Origin: Kitasatospora mediocidica KCTC 9733
GTDB lineage: Bacteria; Actinomycetota; Actinomycetes; Streptomycetales; Streptomycetaceae
Length of the DNA stretch: 64,000 bases
Direction of reading: 5' to 3'
Assembly: GCF_000744225.1 (NCBI RefSeq)
Contig: NZ_JQLN01000001.1
Span: forward strand, 248,001 to 312,000
Position 1 is the first letter of the stretch. Each line of letters starts with the position of its first letter. Positions 25,870 through 34,254 of this stretch are shown here, one piece after another. The translations under genes were made by a program, and so were the position numbers. A model generated the notes under the pieces. It worked only from the letters and a program-made list of their open reading frames with translations, made no database searches and was not told the origin of the DNA.

Positions 25870-26370
25870 ATGACCACCAGGAAGATCCATCGCCCCGTCC
25901 TGGCCTTGGCCGTCGCCGCCCTCGCTGCCCCGGCTGTGACGGTGGCGGCGCCGGTGAGCGCTAATGCCGCCGCCGGGCCCGCCGTCGTGTCGGCCGCATC
26001 GACGGCCCCGCCGACCAGCTTCGTCGACCTGCCGACCAGCCCGCTGCCGACCGACCGTGCGCCGCACGAGGTCTCCTTCCAGTACCGCAACGACTCGGCC
26101 GGCGACCAGATCATCGCACCGCAGGTCCTGATCGAGGGCCCGGTCAACGGCCCGTTCCTCGATCCGAGGGCGATCAGCCTCCGGGTGGAGAACGCCGACG
26201 GCAGCTGGCAGACCCTGCCGCTCGGCGTGCAGACCGGAACCCTCTTCACCGACCTGATCCCGGCGAAGCACGTACTGCACAGCCACCACACCCTCACCGA
26301 GCACTACCGCTTGACCCTCCTCAAGCCGTCCCCGGGTACCGTCGCCCCACGGATCGCGCTCTACAGATAG
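25870..26370 (+). CDS. Secreted protein of unknown function
   Basis: The 166-residue precursor has a typical signal peptide (KIHRPVLALAVAALAAPAVT, cleavage around SANA/AAG near 33). The mature 130 residues look like a single immunoglobulin-like beta domain: HEVSFQYRNDSAGDQIIAPQ, ISLRVENADGSWQTLPLG and HTLTEHYRLTLL. It has no LPXTG or membrane anchor, so it should be released. The ribosome site is GAAGGAG 8-14 bases upstream of ATG. No family recognised. Confidence 0.75.
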   Translation: MTTRKIHRPVLALAVAALAAPAVTVAAPVSANAAAGPAVVSAASTAPPTSFVDLPTSPLPTDRAPHEVSFQYRNDSAGDQIIAPQVLIEGPVNGPFLDPRAISLRVENADGSWQTLPLGVQTGTLFTDLIPAKHVLHSHHTLTEHYRLTLLKPSPGTVAPRIALYR

Positions 26371-26371
26371 C

Positions 26372-26401
26372 CGACCGCCGACAGCGGCCTGACGGCGGTC
26401 G
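26372..26401 (+). terminator. Terminator after the secreted protein gene
   Basis: CGACCGCCG (26372-26380) pairs with CGGCGGTCG (26393-26401), 12-base loop, directly after the stop codon. Confidence 0.75.
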
Positions 26402-26543
26402 CGGGTGCCCACCCCCTCGAATCGAGACGGGCAAACGCGAGAGCGGTGGGCAGGGGCAGTCGCAGGGGGCGGTGTCGTGGGTGCCGCCCTGATCACACGG
26501 TTGCTGCCCCTGGTGCCCGGTCACGGTCTGCCCCGCCGGTCCG

Positions 26544-27524
26544 TCAGGTCGTCGCCGATCCGGCGCGCGGTGTGCGGTTCTGCCCCTGCGCGAGGCTGCT
26601 GGTCCAGGCGGGGAGAGTGGTTGCCGGGAGGGCGGTCGGGTTGACGCGGGCCTGGTCGGCGAGGAGGTCGGCGAAGGCGGCGCTGAGGGGGTCGGGGCGG
26701 GTGCGGGTGTAGGCCGTGAGGGTGCGGCGGATCGCGGGGTCCGGGCGGAGCACGACGCCGTCGAAGTGGAGCGGGACGATGTTGGCCGGCACCAGGGCCG
26801 GGCCGAGCCCGGCCGCGGCGAGCAGGGGCACGGCCGAGGTCTGTTCGGCGCGGATCGCCACCTTGGGGTGGAAGCCCGCCTGGGCGCAGACGCGGTCGAG
26901 CAGGTCGGCCAGGCCGTTGTCGGGGGCGTAGTGGACCCAGGTGCGGTCGGCGAGGTCGGTGAGCGCGATGGTGGCGCCAGGGCTGACGGCCAGCGGGTCG
27001 TCGGCGGGCAGGATGATCGCGAACTCCTCGACGCCGAGCTCGCGGATCGGCCCCTGCCAGGCGGTGGGCGTGGGACCGACGGCGAGGTCGGCGCGGCCGG
27101 CGACCATGGCGGCCTGGAGCCGGTCGGCGTGCGCGTACTCGCGCAGCCGGATCCGTACGCCGGGGTGACGGCGGCGCCAGATGCGCAGAACGGACGGCAG
27201 GATGCCCAGGCTGACCGAGTACACGGCGGCGACCTCCAGCTCACCCTCCTCCAGGCCGGCCGCGTGCCGAGCCACCGTGTGCAGGCGCTCGGCCTCGGCC
27301 AGTGCGGCGCGGGCGTGCGGCAGCACCGCCCGGCCCACCGGGGTGAGCCGCACGGAGCGCGGCAGCCGTTCGAGGAGCGGGCTGCCGACTGTTCTCTCCA
27401 GAGCCCGGATCTGGTGGGAGAGCGCGGGCTGGGTGACGTGCAGGTGCTCGGCCGCGCGGGTGAAGGAGCCGGTGTCGACCACGGTGACCAGGTATTCGAG
27501 CTGCCGGAGCGTCGGGATTGCCAT
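26544..27524 (-). CDS. LysR-family transcriptional regulator
   Basis: The 326-residue protein has an N-terminal winged HTH (TLRQLEYLVTVVDTGSFTRA, LHVTQPALSHQIRALER, residues 5-65) and a LysR substrate-binding domain (about 90-295) with GELEVAAVYSVSLGILP and the inducer-pocket GLGPALVPANIVPLHFDGV. The C-terminal 30 residues are a Pro/Thr-rich extension. It is divergent from an SDR-type gene 135 bp away, the classic LysR arrangement, so that gene is its likely target, with the effector unknown. Confidence 0.9.
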   Translation of the reverse strand: MAIPTLRQLEYLVTVVDTGSFTRAAEHLHVTQPALSHQIRALERTVGSPLLERLPRSVRLTPVGRAVLPHARAALAEAERLHTVARHAAGLEEGELEVAAVYSVSLGILPSVLRIWRRRHPGVRIRLREYAHADRLQAAMVAGRADLAVGPTPTAWQGPIRELGVEEFAIILPADDPLAVSPGATIALTDLADRTWVHYAPDNGLADLLDRVCAQAGFHPKVAIRAEQTSAVPLLAAAGLGPALVPANIVPLHFDGVVLRPDPAIRRTLTAYTRTRPDPLSAAFADLLADQARVNPTALPATTLPAWTSSLAQGQNRTPRAGSATT

Positions 27525-27659
27525 GAGCAGATTTTATCGCTGCGGTAGAGAGCAAGCCTTGGACTCATCATCGGGACCCGGGAGAGGGTCGTGGTGCGGC
27601 CGCCGCGGAGATGCAGTGGCGGCCGATTCCCGATTCCCGATTCCCCCAAGGAGTTTCCC

Positions 27660-28385
27660 GTGTCCATTGGCACCCCCCTCTCGGGACAGCGCGTTGTCGT
27701 CGTAGGCGCGGGCTCGCGCACCGGGCGAGCGATTGCCCGGGCCGCCTCGTCGGCCGGTGCCCGCGTCGTGCTGGCCGGTCCGGATCCGCGCAAGCTGGAG
27801 TGGACGGCCGGTGAGCTCTCCGGCCCGTCCGAGGTGCTCACGCTCGACCTCGCCGACGAGCGGTCGATCGCGGACTTCGCCGCCGCGGTCGGCCGGTTCG
27901 ACCACCTGGTCTCCACCGCCGCGATGCCGGCCAACGGCCCGCTGCGGGACCTCGAACTCGCCGACGTACAGCGGGCGTTCTCGGCCAAGGTGATCGGACC
28001 GCTGCTGCTGGCCAAGCACCTGGCCGGCCAGGTGTCCGAGAGCGGATCGTTCACCTTCTTCTCCGGTGTGGCCGCCTGGCGTCCGGCCCCCGCACGTACG
28101 GTCATGGCCACCACCAACGGCGCACTGGCCTTCCTGGTGCAGGCGCTGGCGGTGGAGATCGCCCCGGTCCGGGTCAACGCCGTCTCCCCCGGCATCGTCG
28201 ACACCGGTTCCTGGGACGGCCTGGGCACCGACAAGGAGACGTTCCTGCGCGGTGTGGCCGAGCGCAACCCGGCCCGCCGCGTGGGCAGTCCGCGGGACCT
28301 GGTGAAGGCCGTGTTCTACGCCATCGACAACTCGTACGTCACCGGCACCGTGCTCCACGTCGACGGCGGCGGCCGCCTCGCCTGA
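27660..28385 (+). CDS. SDR-fold protein with degenerate active site
   Basis: GTG 27660 has AAGGAG 7-12 bases upstream and gives 241 residues. The Rossmann start VVVVGAGSRTGRAIARAASS and the NNAG-equivalent (LVSTAAMPANGPL) identify a classical SDR. The catalytic YxxxK is not present: aligning APARTVMATTNGALAFLVQA with the usual YSASKAAL places Met and Asn at the Tyr and Lys positions. The C-terminal RVNAVSPGIVDTGSW and YVTGTVLHVDGGGRL are standard. It may bind NAD(P) without normal dehydrogenase activity. The divergent LysR gene probably regulates it. Confidence 0.85.
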   Translation: MSIGTPLSGQRVVVVGAGSRTGRAIARAASSAGARVVLAGPDPRKLEWTAGELSGPSEVLTLDLADERSIADFAAAVGRFDHLVSTAAMPANGPLRDLELADVQRAFSAKVIGPLLLAKHLAGQVSESGSFTFFSGVAAWRPAPARTVMATTNGALAFLVQALAVEIAPVRVNAVSPGIVDTGSWDGLGTDKETFLRGVAERNPARRVGSPRDLVKAVFYAIDNSYVTGTVLHVDGGGRLA

Positions 28386-28395
28386 CGTCCAGCCC

Positions 28396-28423
28396 GCCGG
28401 GCCGGCGCACAGGTCGGCCCGGC
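28396..28423 (+). terminator. Terminator after the SDR gene
   Basis: GCCGGGCCG (28396-28404) pairs with CGGCCCGGC (28415-28423), loop 10 bases, 10 bases after the stop codon. Confidence 0.7.
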
Positions 28424-28688
28424 ATCCGGGGCGGCGATCCTTCACTCCCTCCGCAAGGTTAGGCGACTGCCCAACCACCTCGGCGAACCCGAGGACGCCA
28501 CCCGGGCGACCGCCCGTCCGCGCGCGCCCATCACGGGCCAACTCACCGGCGCAGCCCCAGCCAACGGCGCGGTGCGCCCCATCCTGACGGCCCACCACCA
28601 GTTCCTCCGGCCGGTCGCAAGGACCGGCCGGCCACCCCGGCACGCCCGAAACCGCAAGCGTGACCGGCCGATTCGAGGAGTTGCCCTC

Positions 28689-29297
28689 ATGCGTTCGCGA
28701 ACCCTGATCCGTACCGCCGCCCTCGCCGCCGTGGTGGCGAGCCTGGCGGGTGGCACCGCCGCTGCCGCCTTCGCCCACGACAACGACCGCCACCAGTCCC
28801 CGCACACCTGGCCGCGGCGCCTGGTCGACCGCTCCCCCGCACTGGTCCAGCCGACCTCGCTCACCGTCGACCGCTCGATCGGCCAGCAGCGCGCGGCCCA
28901 GGAGGTCCACCTGGCTCAGCAGCTCTACACCTTCTGGAACACCGGGCAGCAGACGTACCTGGACGCCGCGATCAGCCCACAGTTCAAGGACGACACCCTG
29001 CCCGCAGGCCGCCCGCAGGGCCCCACCGGTCCGGTCCTCGCCTCGAAGAACTTCCGCACCGCCGTGCCCGACCTGACCTGCGAGCTGTCCGACCTGCTAG
29101 TCACCGGCGACAAGATCACCGCCCGGCTGGTCTTCCGCGGCCACTTCACCGGCACCTTCAACGGCGTCCGAGGCAACGGCCAGAACGTCGACTTCAACGC
29201 CATCGACATCCAGCACGTCGGCACCGACAAGATCATCGAGGACTGGCACATCGAGGACAACCAAACGCTGCTGACCCAGTTGGGCGTCAACGGCTGA
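28689..29297 (+). CDS. Secreted SnoaL-like (NTF2-fold) protein
   Basis: ATG 28689 gives 202 residues. A signal peptide (RTAALAAVVASLAGGTAAAA, cleavage near AFA/HD, residue 28) is followed by a His-rich linker and an NTF2/SnoaL-like domain (about 75-202): LAQQLYTFWNTGQQTYLDAA, FKDDTLPAGRPQGPTG, VTGDKITARLVFRGHFTGTF, and FNAIDIQHVGTDKIIEDWHI at the conserved C-terminal strand. Such domains act as polyketide cyclases, isomerases or mere ligand binders; secretion argues against a cyclase role here. GAGGAG lies 11 bases upstream. Confidence 0.8.
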   Translation: MRSRTLIRTAALAAVVASLAGGTAAAAFAHDNDRHQSPHTWPRRLVDRSPALVQPTSLTVDRSIGQQRAAQEVHLAQQLYTFWNTGQQTYLDAAISPQFKDDTLPAGRPQGPTGPVLASKNFRTAVPDLTCELSDLLVTGDKITARLVFRGHFTGTFNGVRGNGQNVDFNAIDIQHVGTDKIIEDWHIEDNQTLLTQLGVNG

Positions 29298-29874
29298 GCA
29301 CCGGACCATCACCGCGTCCACCGGCGGCCGCCTGCCTGCCTGCCTGCCTGGGCTCCCAGCGATCGGCGGGCTCCCTCTCCCAGCCCGTGGGCGGAGGCCA
29401 CGGCACGCCCCGAGCCGCGATCTGCACCGGCGTCCAGTCGCCTACGGGCGGGAGCGGCAATCCGGGGGGAGCTGAGCCGGGAAGTACGTCCTCCCGCAAC
29501 GACGGGTCGTCGGTCAACTGTCCCCGACGATTACCTGCTGACCGTCCACCGGGCCGGCGGCCCGGCCTTGTTCGACCGCGAGATCTCCTGCCCGGACCAG
29601 TGACGGCAAGCTGACAACCCATCAAGCGGCGCCGACTGTTGCACATGGGCATTCGCCGACACAGTTCAGCGCTGGTCAGTGCGCGGTGTGCTCTCGCCGC
29701 CGACCGTTCCACTCGACACCGGCGTCCGGTTCATCATCGGCCGCACCCCGATGACGGACGACGTCGCCGGCCCGTCCAAGGCAAGAAGGCTGCGACGAGG
29801 CGTCGGATCTCGTTACAGGTCAGCGGGCCGAGTAGGGCCGCCGCGACGGTCGTGGGCGGGGGACACCAGCCGGC
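29298..29874. other. 577-bp non-coding stretch
   Basis: It begins with five CCTG tetramers (29331-29350). The rest shows no gene with a credible start or family. It separates a plus-strand gene from the 3' end of the MarR gene. No hairpin strong enough to call. Confidence 0.4.
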
Positions 29875-30339
29875 TCACCCGCCCGGTGTCAGGGCGGGCG
29901 CCTTCAGGTTGCGGACGGCCGCCACCAGCGGCGCCAGCTCGGCCCGCTGCTCGGCGGCGGCGAGGGCCTCGTGCAGGGCCGCGTCGTTGACCGGCCGGGC
30001 CCGCTCCAGCAGGGCCAGCCCGGCCGGGGTGACGTCGGTGTAGATGCCGCGCCGGTCGGTCGCGCAGAGGTAGCGGGTCAGCAGGCCGCGCTCCTCCAGC
30101 CGGGTCACCAGGCGGGTGGTGGCGCTCTGGCTGAGCACCACGGCATCGGACAGCTCGTGCATCCGGAAGTGGCCGCCCTCGCCCTCGTGCTGCGCACTGA
30201 GCACGTCGAGCACCGAGAACTCCCGCACGCTCAGCTCGTGCGCCGCCTGCAGGGCCCGCTCGACGTGCGTCTCGATCCGGCCGTGCAGGGCGGACAGGGC
30301 GCACCAGCCCTGGGCGAGGCCGGGCTGCGGCCGGGTCAT
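29875..30339 (-). CDS. MarR-family transcriptional regulator
   Basis: ATG 30339 is preceded by AAGGGAG and gives 154 residues. The winged HTH is clear: LSVREFSVLDVLS, FRMHELSDAVVLSQSATTRL, VTRLEERGLLTRYLCATDRR and GIYTDVTPAGLALLERA. MarR proteins dimerise and repress adjacent transporter genes until a phenolic or antibiotic ligand binds. It is divergent from an MFS exporter, and the space between holds four 16-bp direct repeats. Confidence 0.9.
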   Translation of the reverse strand: MTRPQPGLAQGWCALSALHGRIETHVERALQAAHELSVREFSVLDVLSAQHEGEGGHFRMHELSDAVVLSQSATTRLVTRLEERGLLTRYLCATDRRGIYTDVTPAGLALLERARPVNDAALHEALAAAEQRAELAPLVAAVRNLKAPALTPGG

Positions 30340-30375
30340 GGGAACTCCCTTCGGAGGCATACCCCCCAGCATAGT

Positions 30376-30439
30376 CCAGAAGCGCAATAGACCGCGTATG
30401 CAATATGCCGCGCTTGCAACTACCCGCGTCTGCAATTAA
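30376..30439. promoter_or_regulatory. Four 16-bp-period direct repeats in the MarR-MFS intergenic region
   Basis: Units begin at 30376 (degenerate), 30392, 30408 and 30424. The last three read CCGCGTATGCAATA, CCGCGCTTGCAACT and CCGCGTCTGCAATT; the first keeps CC and GCAATA. The exact 16-bp phasing (about 1.5 helical turns) and the AT-rich TGCAAT cores suggest a cooperative operator for the MarR protein overlapping both promoters. Confidence 0.6.
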
Positions 30440-30483
30440 TGTCGAAGCGATCCCCCTCCCCACCCACCGAGAGGCTCCCCGCC

Positions 30484-31689
30484 ATGCCACTCGCCCTCCT
30501 GGCGCTCACCATCGGCGCCTTCAGCATCGGCACCACCGAATTCGTGATCATGGGGTTGCTGCCCGACATCGCCGTGTCCTACGGCGTCTCCATTCCCACA
30601 GCCGGTCTGCTCACCACCGGCTACGCCCTCGGCGTGGTGGTCGGCGCCCCGCTGCTCGCCGTGATCGGCAGCCGGATCAGCCGCAAGCGGATGCTGATGG
30701 CGCTGATGGGCCTGTTCGTGGCCGGAAACCTGGTCTCCGCGCTCGCCCCCACCTTCGCCCTGATGCTCACCGGCCGGGTGATCGCCTCGCTCGCCCACGG
30801 CGCCTTCTTCGGCATCGGCTCGATCGTCGCCGCGCGCCTGGTCGCTCCCCAGAAGCAGGCCGGCGCGATCGCCACGATGTTCACCGGCCTGACCGTGGCC
30901 AACGTGGTCGGCGTCCCGCTCGGCACGATGATCGGCCAGCAGACCGGTTGGCGGATCACCTTCGCACTGATCGCCGGGCTCGGCGTGCTCGGCCTGCTCG
31001 GCGTCGCCGCCCTCATCCCCCAGGACGAGCCGCCGCGCCGCGGCGAGGCCCGGATCCGCCGCGAGCTGGCCGCCTTCCGCAACGTCCAGGTGATCCTGTC
31101 GATGGCGATGACCGTGCTCGGCTTCGGCGGCGTCTTCGCCGCGATCACCTACATCACCCCGATGATGACCGAGGCCGCCGGCTACGCGGACGGATCCGTG
31201 ACCTGGCTGCTGGTGCTGCTCGGCCTCGGCATGGTGGCCGGCAACCTGGTCGGCGGCCGCTACGCCGACCGGCGGCTGATGCGGATGCTGTTCGTCGCGC
31301 TCGGCTCGCTGGCCGTGGTGCTCGCCCTGTTCGCCTTCACCGCGCACAGCAAGCCGCTCGCCGCCGTCACCATCCCGCTGATCGGCGCTTTCGGCTTCGC
31401 CACCGTGCCGCCGCTGCAGAAGCGCGTACTGGACCAGACAGCGGACGCCCCCACCCTCGCCTCGGCCGTCAACATCGGTGCCTTCAACCTCGGCAACGCG
31501 CTGGCCGCCTGGCTCGGCGGGCTGGTGCTCACCGCCGGCTTCGGCGCCACCGCCCCCAACTGGGTCGGCGCCCTGCTGGCAGCCTCCGCCCTGGTGATCG
31601 CGGTGGTCGCGGTCACCCTGGAGCGCCGCGGCCGGGCGCGCGGTACGGCGCCGGCGCAACCGCGCCCCGAACCGGCCCCGGTCGGCTGA
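30484..31689 (+). CDS. MFS efflux transporter, DHA1 (12-TMS) type
   Basis: The frame is open from ATG 30439, but that codon touches the repeat array and lacks a ribosome site. ATG 30484 has GAGAGG 11 bases upstream and begins directly with TM1 (LALLALTIGAFSIGTTEFVI), giving 401 residues. The EFVIMGLLPDIA signature after TM1 is shared by the AraJ/chloramphenicol/sugar-efflux branch of DHA1. Motif A is GSRISRKRMLMALMG and motif C-like is GLTVANVVGVPLGTMIGQQ. It is probably repressed by the divergent MarR protein. Confidence 0.88.
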   Translation: MPLALLALTIGAFSIGTTEFVIMGLLPDIAVSYGVSIPTAGLLTTGYALGVVVGAPLLAVIGSRISRKRMLMALMGLFVAGNLVSALAPTFALMLTGRVIASLAHGAFFGIGSIVAARLVAPQKQAGAIATMFTGLTVANVVGVPLGTMIGQQTGWRITFALIAGLGVLGLLGVAALIPQDEPPRRGEARIRRELAAFRNVQVILSMAMTVLGFGGVFAAITYITPMMTEAAGYADGSVTWLLVLLGLGMVAGNLVGGRYADRRLMRMLFVALGSLAVVLALFAFTAHSKPLAAVTIPLIGAFGFATVPPLQKRVLDQTADAPTLASAVNIGAFNLGNALAAWLGGLVLTAGFGATAPNWVGALLAASALVIAVVAVTLERRGRARGTAPAQPRPEPAPVG

Positions 31690-31696
31690 GCACGCC

Positions 31697-31770
31697 CCCG
31701 CGCCACCGCCCGACCCGGCCCCGCCCGGCCCGCCGCAGCTCGTCTACAGCGGGCCGGGCGGTGGCGCGGG
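31697..31770 (+). terminator. Long-stem terminator after the MFS gene
   Basis: Outer arms CCCGCGCCACCGCCCG (31697-31712) and CGGGCGGTGGCGCGGG (31755-31770) are exact complements. An inner stem CGGCCCGC / GCGGGCCG (31726-31733 / 31749-31756) competes with part of the second arm. It lies 8 bases after the stop. Confidence 0.8.
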
Positions 31771-32077
31771 TTCAGCGTCCGACGCCGACGAGCCAGCCCC
31801 GCCGGCATTCAGCGACTGGCTGTGAACGGTCAACATGCCCGGCTGCCGTCCGGAACCCGGTCCTCGAGGGCGCGCGGATCTATCAGCGCATCATTCCTGG
31901 CTGGCCCTGCTCATTCGTGGCCGTGCTGGAGCCGGGGGCCAGGTCCTGGACCGCGATCCCCGGCTCGGTCCGACGGACGACGCGACCGCGGTCACGGTCG
32001 CTCAGCTGCGATGAGGCCGGGTGCAGAGCAGATCGCGCAGCGCCGCGCGGATCGAAAGTCCCGCGAGAACGACGGAG
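31771..32077. other. 307-bp intergenic stretch between convergent genes
   Basis: No start codon with ribosome site and no recognisable protein fragment. It separates the MFS terminator from the 3' end of the oxidoreductase gene. Confidence 0.4.
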
Positions 32078-33028
32078 TCATGCGGACACCGTGACCACGT
32101 GCTTGCCCGCGACGCCACCGCGCTCGAACGCCTCGTGCGCCGCGACGATGTCCGCGAGCGGGTACACGCTGTCGACCACCGGACGCAGCGCACCCGAGGT
32201 GACGTGGTCGGCCACGTCGCCCAGCAGGGCGCTGCCGGGGTTGGCGCTGAAGGTGCGGATGCGGCGGGAGCCGTGCACGCTCGACGCGGCGATCGCGGCC
32301 AGGGCGGACAGGGACAGCCCGACGGTGACCATCCGGCCGCCCTTGGCCAACCGGTCCCGGTAGCGGGGCATTTCCGCGCCGACGGTGTCGACGATGACGT
32401 CGAACGGGCCGATCCGGTCCGAGGTGGTGGAGCGGTAGTCGAGGACCTCGTCGGCACCGAGTCCGGTGAGAAGTTCTGCATGGCGGTCGCGGGCCAGCGC
32501 GGTGACATGGCCGCCCATCGCGTGTGCCAGTTGCACGGCGGCGGTGCCGACTCCGCCGGCCGCGCCCCGCACCAGGACCCGTTCCCCGCCCGCGAGTTGC
32601 ACGCTGTCACGAAGCGCGATCAGCGCCGTGGCGCCCGCCACGACCAGCGAGGCCGCGCCGACCGACGACAGGCCCACCGGAGCATGCGAGATACGGTTCG
32701 CTGCCACCGTGACGTACTCGGCCGCCCCCGCGGTGACGTGCCTCCGCCGGGGGTGCACCATGCCCCACACCCGGTCCCCGGCCCGGTAGCCCTGGACGTC
32801 GGGCCCGGTCTCGACGACGGTGCCCGCGAAGTCCAGCCCCGTACCGATCGGGAACCGACGTCCCGAGACCATCTTCAACTCCCCCGAGCGGAAGATCACA
32901 TCGTGGCCGTTCACGCTGGTCGCCTCGACCGACACCAGCACCTCGCCCGCACCGGGAGCGGGACGGTCGACCTCGTTGACGCGCAGGACGTCCGCCGCAC
33001 CGTAACTCATGATCTGAACGGCCTTCAT
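32078..33028 (-). CDS. NADPH:quinone oxidoreductase-like MDR-family enzyme
   Basis: The 316-residue protein is a zinc-independent medium-chain dehydrogenase/reductase. The N-terminal GroES-like domain has EVLVSVEATSVNGHDVIFRS and GLDFAGTVVETGPDV. The Rossmann segment has VLVRGAAGGVGTAAVQLAHA (NADPH loop) and the C-terminus has YPLADIVAAHEAFERGGVAG. No catalytic zinc ligands are present. These enzymes reduce quinones or enones. The gene diverges from an MmyB-type XRE regulator that probably represses it. Confidence 0.88.
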   Translation of the reverse strand: MKAVQIMSYGAADVLRVNEVDRPAPGAGEVLVSVEATSVNGHDVIFRSGELKMVSGRRFPIGTGLDFAGTVVETGPDVQGYRAGDRVWGMVHPRRRHVTAGAAEYVTVAANRISHAPVGLSSVGAASLVVAGATALIALRDSVQLAGGERVLVRGAAGGVGTAAVQLAHAMGGHVTALARDRHAELLTGLGADEVLDYRSTTSDRIGPFDVIVDTVGAEMPRYRDRLAKGGRMVTVGLSLSALAAIAASSVHGSRRIRTFSANPGSALLGDVADHVTSGALRPVVDSVYPLADIVAAHEAFERGGVAGKHVVTVSA

Positions 33029-33108
33029 GTCGCTGTCCTTCCGTGACCGCTGTGGTGCCTCCGATGCTGGACCCCGGACGCGACATCACGGTCGTTCCGC
33101 TCTTCCTA

Positions 33109-33121
33109 GGTCTGGCAGACC
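33109..33121. promoter_or_regulatory. 13-bp perfect palindrome GGTCTGGCAGACC
   Basis: This GGTCTG-G-CAGACC site is in the divergent promoter region, 37 bp before the GTG of the XRE regulator. It is the most probable operator for that regulator, controlling both genes. Confidence 0.6.
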
Positions 33122-33157
33122 CACCCTCGCCGGCCCCGCCCGCGTCATACTGCTGCG

Positions 33158-34021
33158 GTGACCTACGACCTGCTCACCCTGAGGGAAGCCCCCCGGCGCG
33201 AACTCGCGGAGTTTCTGCGCACCCGCCGAACCCGGCTACGGCCCCAGGACGTCGGCCTGGAACCGGGCCCGCGGCGGCGGGTCGCCGGGCTGCGGCGCGA
33301 GGAACTGGCCCTGCTGGCCGGGGTGAGCTCGGACTACTACCAGCGCATGGAACAGGGACGCGACGTACGCCCCTCCGACCATGTCCTGGACGCCCTCGCG
33401 CGCGCCCTGAACTTCTCCGCCGAGGAGACCCGGCACCTGCACAGCCTCGCCGCCGCCGCGCGAACCCCGGCCCGTCCACCACGTTCGTCCATACCGGAGG
33501 AGGTACCCGACACCACGCAGCGGCTGCTGCGCACCATGAGCACACCCGCCCTGGTCGTCGGCCGGTTCCTGGACGTGCTGGCCTGGAGTCCGCTCGTCGG
33601 CGCCCTGCTGGGCGAGTTCACCCAGCTGCCCCAGGCGCAGCGGAACCTGCTGTCCCTGTTCCTGCACCCCGAGGCCGACAAGAGCTGCCCTGAACGAGCG
33701 GCCACGGTCGCGGAACTGACCGGGATGCTGCGCACCCAGGTCGCCGCCGACCCCGGACACCCGCGCGCCGTCGAGCTGGTGGGGGAACTCGCAGTCCACA
33801 GCGACGAGTTCGCCGCCCTCTGGGCCCGCCACGACGTCGAGGAACCGACCCGCGGCCAGATGCGCGTCCACCACCCCCTGGTCGGCGAACTCAACCTGGA
33901 CTGGGACGCCTACCCCATGCCCGGCACCCCCGGCCCCATGCTCATCGTCTGCACCACCGCCGAGGGCAGCCCGGACGCCGAACGACTCCAACTCCTCGCC
34001 GGTCTGCTCGACGTCGGCTGA
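33158..34021 (+). CDS. XRE-family regulator with MmyB-like ligand-binding domain
   Basis: GTG 33158 gives 287 residues. The N-terminal HTH_31/XRE domain (about 12-90) shows LAEFLRTRRTRLRPQDVGL, RRVAGLRREELALLAGVSSD and YYQRMEQGRDVRPSDHVLDA. The C-terminal MmyB-like domain (about 105-280) contains ALVVGRFLDVLAWSPLVGAL and NLDWDAYPMPGTPGPMLIVC. This family typically autoregulates and represses a divergent oxidoreductase, exactly the arrangement seen. The C-terminal pocket may bind a fatty acid or small hydrophobic ligand, by analogy with MltR/MmyB structures. Confidence 0.88.
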   Translation: MTYDLLTLREAPRRELAEFLRTRRTRLRPQDVGLEPGPRRRVAGLRREELALLAGVSSDYYQRMEQGRDVRPSDHVLDALARALNFSAEETRHLHSLAAAARTPARPPRSSIPEEVPDTTQRLLRTMSTPALVVGRFLDVLAWSPLVGALLGEFTQLPQAQRNLLSLFLHPEADKSCPERAATVAELTGMLRTQVAADPGHPRAVELVGELAVHSDEFAALWARHDVEEPTRGQMRVHHPLVGELNLDWDAYPMPGTPGPMLIVCTTAEGSPDAERLQLLAGLLDVG

Positions 34022-34254
34022 CCCCATTACCGACAGCTGGGTGTTCACGAGTGTTCGCGGATACCCAGGAGGGACTGTGCCAGAGCTACAACCAGACACT
34101 GGCTCCGCCCCGGCAGGAAGAGGGCCTGAGCGCTGCCGGTCAGGGACGCGGTCGGAGCTGGATCCAAACCACCGGGCTCGGCCGACCCGACCGTATCGTC
34201 AACATCAGAGGCGGAGCTACCGGCTGAACCCGGCGGCCTCGCCACACTCACCAG

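Noticed and set aside
29331-29350. Five CCTG tetramers
   Set aside because: A short simple repeat in a non-coding gap, with no associated gene or structure.
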